Positions 1-5,468 of a DNA stretch of 6,570 bases are shown here, piece by piece (within the stretch, counting starts at the first letter, position 1; each line of letters opens with the position of its first letter). The stretch is from Candidatus Peribacter sp. UBA2144. GTDB lineage: Bacteria; Patescibacteriota; Gracilibacteria; Peribacterales; Peribacteraceae. The stretch is taken from the NCBI GenBank assembly GCA_002328295.1, contig DCXE01000058.1:1-6570 (forward strand). Direction: 5' to 3'. The position numbers were made by a program, and so were the translations under genes. The notes beneath the pieces are model-generated. The model worked only from the letters and a program-made list of their open reading frames with translations, did no database searches and was not told where the DNA came from.

Positions 1-13
1 GCAGCTTAGACTT

Positions 14-478
14 TTATTTAAGCATCACCCACCCACGATCCACACCATATTCATTTACAAAACCTGAGGGCACTTCGAGTGCAAACATAGCAGGCCCCTC
101 AGACCCATAAAATCTGCATGGATCTTTTTCGCATGGAAGCATTGTCTCGGCTGATACAAACTTGCCGTTTCCATCAAAGAAAAGAATATCAAGAGGGATC
201 AAAGTGCCTTTCATCCAGAAAGACTGTTTGAAAGGTGTCTCGAAAGTAAACAACATTCCGTGACCATCTTTGAGTTCCCTCCTACCCATCAGCCCTTTTC
301 TTTTCTCTTCCTTTGTTTGGGCAATCTCAGCTACTACTTCTACTTTCTCCCCCTGAGGAGATTTGAGCGTTATTTCCTGCAATCTAAATCCATCAGGACT
401 GTAAATTCTTTCCTCACATCCAATCAGAAGAATTCCAATAAGAATCAACGGTGCCAATAATTTAATTGCATTATTCAC
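14..478 (-). CDS. DUF192 family lipoprotein
   Basis: Predicted 154-residue secreted lipoprotein with one DUF192 domain; the biochemical function of the family is not established. I chose the GTG start at 478. It gives a clean lipoprotein signal: Lys6, a hydrophobic stretch at residues 7-19, and lipobox L-I-G-C with Cys21 as the lipidation site. An ATG at 523 is in frame but would add 15 residues in front of the signal peptide, deep inside rpe. The DUF192 domain covers about residues 34-154 and shows the family hallmarks: GLMGR, GMLF, a SFWMKGT segment, IPLDILFFD, and ALEVPSG near the C-terminus. The gene overlaps the rpe stop by 8 nt. The purine stretch AGAGGAA abuts the GTG too closely for normal Shine-Dalgarno spacing, so translation is probably coupled to rpe. 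Family assignment is firm; the exact start is moderately sure. Confidence 0.88.
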   Translation of the reverse strand: MNNAIKLLAPLILIGILLIGCEERIYSPDGFRLQEITLKSPQGEKVEVVAEIAQTKEEKRKGLMGRRELKDGHGMLFTFETPFKQSFWMKGTLIPLDILFFDGNGKFVSAETMLPCEKDPCRFYGSEGPAMFALEVPSGFVNEYGVDRGWVMLK

Positions 479-1121
479 TTCCTCTAAGTGAAGCAATCGC
501 AGACTCACGATTATTCGCACCAAATATAAAACTACCTGATACTAAGTTGTTAGCTCCTGCCTCAATACACTTAGGTGCTGTCTTATCATCCACCCCTCCA
601 TCCATTTGAATCATAAGATCCGGATGAGCTGCGCGAGCTTGTCTGACTTTATCCAGCACATCATCAATAAAAGCTTGTCCACCGAATCCCGGATGAACAG
701 ACATCACCAAAAGAAGATCAACCTGATCGATAACATCATCAACTTCGCTAAGCTCTGTCTCTGGATTTATTGCTATTCCTGCAGTTGCTCCTCCTGATTT
801 AATGGCTTCTATTAGGGCCTTTCTTTGATCACTTTTTTTAACCGCTTCTGCATGGAATGTAATGTGTTTAGCTCCTGCTTTCAAAAATTCTTCCACTCTG
901 TTTGCAGGATTTTCGACCATCAAATGCACATCAATCTTGAGGCTAGTATCAATGTCATCTACAACAGGTGCTCCAAAACTTAGGTTATCAACAAAGTGTC
1001 CATCCATTACATCTATCTGAATCCAGTCTGCAAAAGGTTCAATGCTCTTTATCTCCTCCTGAAGATTATTGAAGTCAGCTGCGAGGATTGATGGCGCGAT
1101 GATAACTTTTAAATCACTCAT
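471..1121 (-). CDS. rpe: Ribulose-phosphate 3-epimerase
   Basis: Cytosolic TIM-barrel enzyme of 216 residues, the usual family length, interconverting D-ribulose 5-phosphate and D-xylulose 5-phosphate in the pentose phosphate pathway. Visible motifs in order: IAPSILAADF (8-17), IDVMDGHFV (36-44, with Asp37), DVHLMV (64-69, with His66), FHAEA (89-93), SVHPGFGGQ phosphate/loop region (141-149), and MDGGV (173-177, with Asp174). Both catalytic Asp residues and His66 are present. The usual metal-ligand His two residues before Asp37 is Gln35 here, so metal coordination may differ. The ATG at 1121 overlaps the rpiB stop as ATGA, indicating translational coupling, with only a weak GGA upstream. The DUF192 gene overlaps its 3' end. 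The related sugar-phosphate epimerases of this fold (for example AlsE-like) are the main alternative, but the next-door rpiB supports Rpe. Confidence 0.93.
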   Translation of the reverse strand: MSDLKVIIAPSILAADFNNLQEEIKSIEPFADWIQIDVMDGHFVDNLSFGAPVVDDIDTSLKIDVHLMVENPANRVEEFLKAGAKHITFHAEAVKKSDQRKALIEAIKSGGATAGIAINPETELSEVDDVIDQVDLLLVMSVHPGFGGQAFIDDVLDKVRQARAAHPDLMIQMDGGVDDKTAPKCIEAGANNLVSGSFIFGANNRESAIASLRGSE

Positions 1122-1561
1122 AAATTAGTTTCCAAGTCATCCACCCTCCTCTGATGTCTTCCTCCTTCAAAATCAGTTGCCAAAAACACATCGACCATCT
1201 TTTTAGATCTTCTAGCAGGAACCATCCTGCCCCCCAGACTCATCACATTAGCATTATTATGTTTTCTGCACATCTGGGCATCTTTGACTGTGCAACAGCG
1301 AGCTGAGCGAATGCCTTTAACTTTATTTGCAGCAATGGACTCTCCGATCCCACTTCCGCCGAAAACGACTCCTGGAACTCCTTCATCCAAAACAGCTCCA
1401 CAGCCTTTTCTGATAATTGCTGGATAATCGCAAGACTCATCCGAAAATGTTCCAACATCGATTACATCAACTCCCTTTTTTGCCAAATGAGCTTTAATGG
1501 CTTCTTTGAGTTTGAAACCAGCATGGTCTGTTGCTAAAACGATTTTTTGTGGAAGATCCAT
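1118..1561 (-). CDS. rpiB: Ribose-5-phosphate isomerase B, Glu-type active site
   Basis: RpiB/LacAB-family isomerase of 147 residues, converting ribose 5-phosphate and ribulose 5-phosphate; cytosolic, pentose phosphate pathway. Motifs: ATDHAGFKLKE (10-20), DVGTFS (35-40), DYP (45-47), the anion-hole loop GGSGIGESIAANK (68-80), KHNNANV (100-106) with His101, and EGGRHQRRVD (132-141) for phosphate binding. E. coli-type enzymes carry a catalytic Cys just before the G-T-G-I-G loop. Here that position is Gly68, while Glu74 matches the general base Glu75 of Mycobacterium tuberculosis RpiB, so this belongs to the Glu-type subgroup. It is the first gene of the rpiB-rpe-DUF192 operon and its TGA overlaps the rpe ATG. 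No Shine-Dalgarno precedes the ATG, which lies about where transcription should begin. Confidence 0.95.
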   Translation of the reverse strand: MDLPQKIVLATDHAGFKLKEAIKAHLAKKGVDVIDVGTFSDESCDYPAIIRKGCGAVLDEGVPGVVFGGSGIGESIAANKVKGIRSARCCTVKDAQMCRKHNNANVMSLGGRMVPARRSKKMVDVFLATDFEGGRHQRRVDDLETNL

Positions 1562-1567
1562 GTGATG

Positions 1568-1597
1568 ATATTACAACAAAGAACTGATACAATCCAA
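1568..1597 (-). promoter_or_regulatory. Candidate promoter for rpiB-rpe-DUF192
   Basis: On the minus strand TAATAT (1573-1568), or the overlapping TGTAAT (1575-1570), can serve as the -10 box. A weak TTGGAT (1597-1592) stands 18 or 16 bp upstream. The first choice places +1 at about 1561, the A of the rpiB ATG, which would give a leaderless mRNA. The -35 matches only 3 of 6 bases, so this rests mainly on the AT-rich box, its position and the lack of any Shine-Dalgarno. It overlaps the opposing tpiA promoter. Confidence 0.45.
1585..1593 (+). promoter_or_regulatory. Extended -10 promoter for tpiA
   Basis: TGATACAAT fits the extended -10 pattern TGnTAnAAT, with 5 of 6 bases matching TATAAT. It predicts +1 near 1600, only about three bases before the tpiA ATG at 1603, so the mRNA would be essentially leaderless. 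No convincing -35 is visible, which an extended -10 can tolerate. The box overlaps the putative -35 of the divergent rpiB promoter. Confidence 0.55.
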
Positions 1598-1602
1598 GCC
1601 AT

Positions 1603-2337
1603 ATGGATCGCAAACTATTAATAGCCGCAAACTGGAAAATGAATCCCGTTCCTGATGGAGCATTTGAGCAGGATTCTCCTTATAAAACACACAGCGCCGT
1701 TGATGTATATGTATTTCCAACTTTCTTGGATCTGCCTGCGTCAATAGAGTCTAAAATAATAACTGGAGCACAATTCGGACGAGCTGAGGAGACAGGCGCT
1801 TTTACAGGAGATGTTAGTATGCAAATGATAAAGGAAGCGGGATGTATCGCAGTCCTATGCGGCCATTCGGACAGAAGAGCATTTCACGGTGAATCTAATG
1901 AGGATGTTGCAGCACAAGCAATTGCAGCTCTGGAAGCAGAGTTGCATCCAATAGTTTGCTTTGGGGAAACTGAAGAGGAACGCGACAGCGGCAAAGCTGA
2001 GAATGTTATTAAAGCTCAACTTAAGCCATTGCCGACTGAGTCGGATATCATCCTAGCTTATGAACCAATCTGGGCAATATCCAGAGGTGATCCAAATAAG
2101 CCTGCAGCGACATCTGAGGATGCTCAGGAAATGCATGCATTCATCAGGTCCCAACTTCCGGAAGATAAACGTGAATCGACCAGAATCCTTTATGGAGGTT
2201 CCATGAAATCCGAGAATGCCCAGGAGCTTCTTACTCAGCCTGATATTGATGGAGGGCTTGTGGGCGGCGCCTCTTTGAAACCTGATGATTTTAGGAAAAT
2301 TGTTGAAACAGCAATTAAACTAACAACTAACAACTAA
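1603..2337 (+). CDS. tpiA: Triosephosphate isomerase
   Basis: Cytosolic glycolytic enzyme interconverting dihydroxyacetone phosphate and glyceraldehyde 3-phosphate; 244 residues, slightly short for the family (about 250). Catalytic residues are in place: Asn10 and Lys12 in NWKMN, His88 in GHSDRR, Glu154 in AYEPIWAI. The phosphate-binding loops YGGSM (197-201) and GLVGGASL (218-225) are conserved. The canonical hinge loop 6 (AIGTGKxATP) is replaced by AISRGDPNKPAAT (158-170), about two residues longer. The segment after NWKMN, normally helix 1, is shortened by several residues. The gene diverges from rpiB and no Shine-Dalgarno precedes the ATG, consistent with a leaderless transcript. Its last codons (L-T-T-N-N-stop) lie inside the palindrome that ends the gene, so the C-terminal tail is probably repeat-derived. 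Confidence 0.94.
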   Translation: MDRKLLIAANWKMNPVPDGAFEQDSPYKTHSAVDVYVFPTFLDLPASIESKIITGAQFGRAEETGAFTGDVSMQMIKEAGCIAVLCGHSDRRAFHGESNEDVAAQAIAALEAELHPIVCFGETEEERDSGKAENVIKAQLKPLPTESDIILAYEPIWAISRGDPNKPAATSEDAQEMHAFIRSQLPEDKRESTRILYGGSMKSENAQELLTQPDIDGGLVGGASLKPDDFRKIVETAIKLTTNN

Positions 2338-2391
2338 CAACCTACAACTTGTTGTTAATTGTAAGCAAAGCGTGTTGTTAGTTGTTAGTTT
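2317..2391. terminator. Heptad-repeat palindrome, likely bidirectional terminator
   Basis: The left arm holds three tandem copies of TAACAAC (2321-2341) preceded by AAAC. The right arm, 2374-2391, is GTTGTTAGTTGTTAGTTT, an exact 18-nt reverse complement of 2317-2334. Because of the heptad periodicity it can also pair, 17 bp, with 2325-2341. The interior holds smaller inverted repeats (for example TACAA...TTGTA). It separates the convergent tpiA and membrane-protein genes. In plus-strand RNA the stem runs into a T5 tract (2389-2393); in minus-strand RNA the end is a weaker TTTAATT. Both stop codons lie inside or at the edge of the arms. The structure is plain in the sequence; the terminator role is inferred from position. 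Confidence 0.7.
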
Positions 2392-3230
2392 TTCAGGACT
2401 TCCCTCGACAAGGTCACAGTAAACACTACCACGAACGACGCCACTCCCTGCCATACAATCAACATAAGTATGTGACCCAAGGCTCTGCTTGAATCAATTA
2501 CTGTTTCGAGAATTGTAACTGCAAGCACTATGCATACAAAAAGCAATAAGTAATTTTTAAATACAACAGTCCATTTGCCTTTGGTTTTTTCGTAACTTTC
2601 ACTAACACTTTTTATGACTCCTTTCTTTTGAGAAAGGAATATGATCCATGAGAATACAAGTCTGGGAAGTAGTATTACGGCTGGTATAACTCCTACTACC
2701 GGGATCCATATAAATGATCTGATAATCACCCATAGCGAAACGCCCAGCATTTGTACCAATCTTATTAAAGAAAGCCGGAAAGCCTCGAATGCATCTTTTT
2801 CCAATCCCAAAGCCAAAATTAAGAAATACGTTTTACTTAATACAAATACAACGAAACCCAAAAAGGAAAATATAAATAGAGCAGGGATTAGCTTTAGTCC
2901 AATAGCAATGCTTTGCGATCTAAAGAATTCTTCCCTATCTGTCTCCTGCATCTGATCTATTGCATCAGTAGCTCTTTGCGTTTCCGTCAAAAAATCTGTG
3001 AATGCCTCCTCATCACCTTTGCGCATACGTTCATCCAAAGCTTTATATCGATCATCGGATATTCCAATGGTCAGCAAAGATTCCCGAATGATTCTACTAG
3101 ACTGTTGTTTATGTGCTCCATCTACTAAAAGATATAATGGAACAAAAACTATAGTCCCAAGCACCAAAGGAATCAGAATTCCCGTCCAGATTTTGCCTGA
3201 CCTTTTTAGCAAATTTATGAAATCCAACAT
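2385..3230 (-). CDS. Polytopic membrane protein, paralog A of a tandem pair
   Basis: Integral membrane protein of 281 residues with unknown function. Predicted layout: short cytosolic N-terminus (1-14), TM1 about 15-36, a polar, charged and probably extracytoplasmic region 37-105 with coiled-coil-like composition, then TM segments near 107-131, 156-180, 181-200, 224-245 and 252-273. A conserved block SLWVIIRSFIWIPVVG (165-180) and a cytosolic KKG...SVSESYEKTKGKWTVVFKN segment (202-226) are shared with the upstream paralog. A TKGKW-type motif before a TM pair recalls GPDPase-membrane-domain-like bacterial proteins, but I cannot assign a family. It starts 9 nt after the stop of paralog B, so the two are probably co-transcribed; no Shine-Dalgarno is visible. 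Its stop codon lies in the palindrome shared with tpiA. Confidence 0.8.
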   Translation of the reverse strand: MLDFINLLKRSGKIWTGILIPLVLGTIVFVPLYLLVDGAHKQQSSRIIRESLLTIGISDDRYKALDERMRKGDEEAFTDFLTETQRATDAIDQMQETDREEFFRSQSIAIGLKLIPALFIFSFLGFVVFVLSKTYFLILALGLEKDAFEAFRLSLIRLVQMLGVSLWVIIRSFIWIPVVGVIPAVILLPRLVFSWIIFLSQKKGVIKSVSESYEKTKGKWTVVFKNYLLLFVCIVLAVTILETVIDSSRALGHILMLIVWQGVASFVVVFTVTLSREVLKN

Positions 3231-3239
3231 AAGAATATT

Positions 3240-4121
3240 TTAAACCTGAGGAGTCTCGTGTGATACCACAGGCGCAGGAGTCCCAATTTGACCGGCATAA
3301 ATTACAGTAAATGCAGACCAGAACGCAATAAACAGATTGCTTACGACGTTGTCTAGGAACAACGAAGCAGGTCCCGTTAGAACTAGAACAGAAGAAATAA
3401 TTGCCATCGAAACGAAAGTCACCACAGCCAACCCCACAAAGTTTAGAACAATAACAAGCCATTTTCCTTTCGTTCTCTCTATGCTCACACGCACGCTTTC
3501 ACTTATCCCCTTCTTTTCCTTAAGGTAAATTACGCCTGCAAATATCATTCTTAGTGCATAGCAAAAACAAAAGAAAATTCCAATCACAGGAATCAATACA
3601 AATGATATGGGCATCACCCATAATCCAATTACCGGAATCCATATAAATGATCTGAGCATCACCCATATTCCAACGCCCAATAGTGGAAGGAAAACCCTAA
3701 GAGCTCTTTTGAAAGCAGTAGCTGCGCTTGAGATTTTTTCTATTGGAAGAATTAAGAAATAAGCATTCATAATTAAAAACAGCAGGACCATAACCAAGGC
3801 TGCTACTCCCAAGGTTACCGCAACCTGAAGCGTGAACATCGTTGCTGTGGGGCTTGCCTGACCATCCTTTGCGATCATCCCCAACTCTCCCATTGCTTCA
3901 TCTATAGCAGCAGGATCTCCTTCCTCTATTTTTCCTGAAAGGTCTTCTAATCTTGTACCCACATCTTCCAAGCTTCCAGCTGGAAGACCCACATTCGATT
4001 TAACTCCAATTTGCACTGCTGTGGTTAGCAAAGCAAAAACAACAGCACCGATTAATACCGGAACCTTAAACTTAACACAGAAGCCAAATGCTTCCTTTAG
4101 CCTCGCAATAAATAAATTCAT
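3240..4121 (-). CDS. Polytopic membrane protein, paralog B with duplicated segment
   Basis: Membrane protein of 293 residues, function unknown, homologous to the downstream paralog over its length. I prefer the ATG at 4121 to the in-frame ATG at 4145. The latter overlaps a perfect TATAAT, and from 4121 the first 25 residues align with paralog A without gaps, both ending in P-x-V-L/I-G. TM1 is about 16-38; a polar region 39-95 likely faces outside; further TM segments lie near 97-122, 141-165, 166-200 (two), 222-246 and 255-278. The cytosolic KKGISESVRVSIERTKGKW motif (203-221) matches paralog A. Residues 151-165 and 166-180 are a tandem 15-residue repeat absent as a pair from paralog A. The C-terminal tail is short, Pro/Val-rich and hydrophilic. 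No Shine-Dalgarno is visible. Confidence 0.8.
   Translation of the reverse strand: MNLFIARLKEAFGFCVKFKVPVLIGAVVFALLTTAVQIGVKSNVGLPAGSLEDVGTRLEDLSGKIEEGDPAAIDEAMGELGMIAKDGQASPTATMFTLQVAVTLGVAALVMVLLFLIMNAYFLILPIEKISSAATAFKRALRVFLPLLGVGIWVMLRSFIWIPVIGLWVMPISFVLIPVIGIFFCFCYALRMIFAGVIYLKEKKGISESVRVSIERTKGKWLVIVLNFVGLAVVTFVSMAIISSVLVLTGPASLFLDNVVSNLFIAFWSAFTVIYAGQIGTPAPVVSHETPQV
3582..3671 (-). repeat. 45-bp in-frame tandem duplication within paralog B
   Basis: Two adjacent 45-nt units, 3671-3627 and 3626-3582 on the minus strand, match at 38 of 45 bases by my codon-by-codon comparison. They encode GIWVMLRSFIWIPVI and GLWVMPISFVLIPVI. Paralog A has one such unit, and the distance from IPVxG to KKG is exactly 15 residues shorter there, so the duplication arose in paralog B after the two genes split, or was lost in A. 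Confidence 0.85.
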
Positions 4122-4143
4122 ATAAAGGGGGGAATTGCGCGTC

Positions 4144-4173
4144 ATTATACAACTGATGCGTCTGTTTAGGCAA
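4144..4173 (-). promoter_or_regulatory. Sigma70-type promoter for the membrane-protein pair
   Basis: On the minus strand a perfect TATAAT lies at 4149-4144, with TTGCCT (4173-4168, 4 of 6 consensus) 18 bp upstream. Predicted +1 is near 4137, giving a 16-nt leader to the ATG at 4121 and excluding the ATG at 4145 from the transcript. The leader contains a C-run and no Shine-Dalgarno. Confidence 0.6.
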
Positions 4174-4192
4174 TTGGAGTAATGAAAGAAAC

Positions 4193-4289
4193 AGAGGTTT
4201 CAGAGGAAACAGAGGAAACAGAAGAATGGCAAGTCAATCAGAAAGAATCCTCTGCTTCTTCTGTTTCTTCTGCTTCTTCTGTTTCTTCT
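4193..4289. terminator. Long purine/pyrimidine inverted repeat after dprA
   Basis: A purine-rich arm (4193-4226, GAGGAAACAGAGGAAACAGA-type) pairs imperfectly with a pyrimidine-rich arm (4256-4289, two copies of TTCTTCTGTTTC at 4256-4267 and 4274-4285). Across 34 positions I count 27 Watson-Crick pairs, 3 G-T and 4 mismatches, with a 29-nt loop. The perfect core is GAAACAGAAGAA (4215-4226) against TTCTTCTGTTTC. It starts right at the dprA stop and ends before the promoter of the next gene, so a terminator or processing hairpin is the natural reading. There is no strong U-run, so this role is tentative. Confidence 0.5.
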
Positions 4290-5367
4290 ATACTTTTACC
4301 CAATTCCCTCCTCCCACATTTTTTACAATACCTTTGAGCTCAAGAACAGTCAGAGTTGAGTTTATAATTGCTGATTTAAGAGCACTCTTTTCCATTAGAT
4401 CATCAACTGATTGCGGCATTCCTGTCAGGGCCTCGAAGATCACTCCCTGAGACTCATCTTCCGGCTTAAAACTAACTTGAGATTTTTCTGATGCAATCAT
4501 GCCCAATTCCTCCAGCACTTCCTTTGCAGAAGATACTGACTTTCCTTTACCTCCCGAGATTGCCTCATTACATCCAAAGTAGTTTTTATCAAATATTTGT
4601 CCCGGTACTATAAATACTTCACGATCGTAGTCTAATGCGAGGTCAGATGTAATTAGAGCACCACTTCCTTTGCCTGCCTCAAATACTATTGTCCCCAAAG
4701 AAAGTCCTGCAATTATTCTGTTACGCGCCGGGAAGGTGAATTTTTCCGGAGCCTGATCTAATGGGAATTCACTTAAAATCAATCCACCACTTTCGACTAT
4801 CTCGTCTGCAAGACGTCTATTGCACGAGGGATATATTTCTTTGAGCCCATGACCCAAAACTGCAACTGTATTACCACGCTGTAACAGAGTTTCCCTCGCT
4901 ACTTTTGCATCTATTCCCATCGCAAGTCCGCTTATTGTCGTCATTCCTGACCTTGCAAATACCGGAATGAACTCTTCGACCGCTCTTTTCCCATATCCAC
5001 TCATCTCCCTTGTGCCCACACATGCAATACAAGGATTATTCAGAATTCCCAAAGAGCCCTTGTAATAAAGGAAAACCGGAGCATCAGGAATTTGTTTTAG
5101 AAGATTCGGATAATCGTCATCTTCAATAGTAATCAACTTGAGGCCGAGCTTAGTAATCTCCTTTTCATAACTCTCTGAGTTGAATTCCTTGAGTCTTTGG
5201 AGGCTCCACTCAATCGTATCACCATGGCATCCGAGCTCTTTGAGGAAATCGCGGTCAATATGCTCAAGAGCCTCATCTAAATCCCCAAATTTCTCTTTAA
5301 GAGCTTCGTGCCTCTTCATTGTAAGAATATTTAGCCAGGACCAGGTGAGAGTGGTGTTTCTTTTCAT
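4288..5367 (-). CDS. dprA: DNA-processing protein A (recombination mediator)
   Basis: DprA/Smf of 359 residues, cytosolic. In characterised bacteria it binds incoming single-stranded DNA during transformation and loads RecA. An N-terminal helical domain (about 1-75) precedes the Rossmann-like DNA-binding domain, about 76-290. This carries VGTRE (117-121), SGLAMGID (146-153), AVLGHGLKEIYP (169-180), GGLILSEFP (194-202), FPARNRII (212-219), EAGKGSGALIT (230-240) and FIVPG (252-256). A C-terminal winged-helix-like domain covers about 307-358. The ATG at 5367 keeps the expected N-terminal WLNIL...LKEKFGDLDEAL segment; the ATG at codon 17 would cut it. The stop is TAG, followed in frame by a Lys-Lys-Gln repeat tract. 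No Shine-Dalgarno is visible. The TPR gene upstream ends about 100 bp away, so co-transcription is possible. Confidence 0.95.
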   Translation of the reverse strand: MKRNTTLTWSWLNILTMKRHEALKEKFGDLDEALEHIDRDFLKELGCHGDTIEWSLQRLKEFNSESYEKEITKLGLKLITIEDDDYPNLLKQIPDAPVFLYYKGSLGILNNPCIACVGTREMSGYGKRAVEEFIPVFARSGMTTISGLAMGIDAKVARETLLQRGNTVAVLGHGLKEIYPSCNRRLADEIVESGGLILSEFPLDQAPEKFTFPARNRIIAGLSLGTIVFEAGKGSGALITSDLALDYDREVFIVPGQIFDKNYFGCNEAISGGKGKSVSSAKEVLEELGMIASEKSQVSFKPEDESQGVIFEALTGMPQSVDDLMEKSALKSAIINSTLTVLELKGIVKNVGGGNWVKV

Positions 5368-5468
5368 GGGCAGATCAGACTACCATATCTTGATAAAAGA
5401 ATTGAGTATTTTTTTGGAGCTCCCTCTTGGAGGAAGTTAGGACTACACTCATATGCTAGAAGATACCA
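5368..5468. other. dprA-TPR spacer with small hairpin and A/T tract
   Basis: No gene is visible here. A 7-bp stem, 5420-5426 with 5430-5436 (one G-T/C-A position) and a 3-nt loop, sits next to the palindrome GGAGCTCC and a T7 tract (5409-5415). For the minus-strand TPR transcript the tract is A-rich, not U-rich, so this is not a classical intrinsic terminator for that gene. A weak -10 (TATGGT, 5387-5382 on the minus strand) could drive dprA with +1 near 5375, and the A-tract could act as an UP element, but no -35 is convincing. Confidence 0.3.

Noticed and set aside
469..473. TAATG stop-start overlap at the rpe end as the DUF192 start
   Set aside because: This ATG is out of frame with the DUF192 coding sequence; only the GTG at 478 gives the lipoprotein signal in frame.
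3109..3462. Minus-strand frame rich in Cys and Phe across the junction of the two membrane genes
   Set aside because: It overlaps the ends of two homology-supported genes in another frame and has no coherent protein features.
4119..4145. Upstream ATG at 4145 as the start of membrane paralog B
   Set aside because: It overlaps a perfect TATAAT, and the eight extra residues have no counterpart in paralog A, whose N-terminus aligns gap-free from the ATG at 4121.
4184..4289. Possible CRISPR-like or direct-repeat array
   Set aside because: The units are short purine/pyrimidine microsatellite steps without unique spacers and form one inverted repeat; there are no cas genes.
4226..4450. Plus-strand open frame with a Cys-Phe-Phe repeat near its start
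   Set aside because: The repeat is the complement of the triplet inverted repeat and the rest is antisense to dprA, with no domain, promoter or ribosome site.
5409..5436. Intrinsic terminator for the TPR gene
   Set aside because: The hairpin is present, but in the sense of that transcript the tract after it is A-rich, not U-rich, so it fails the usual criterion.
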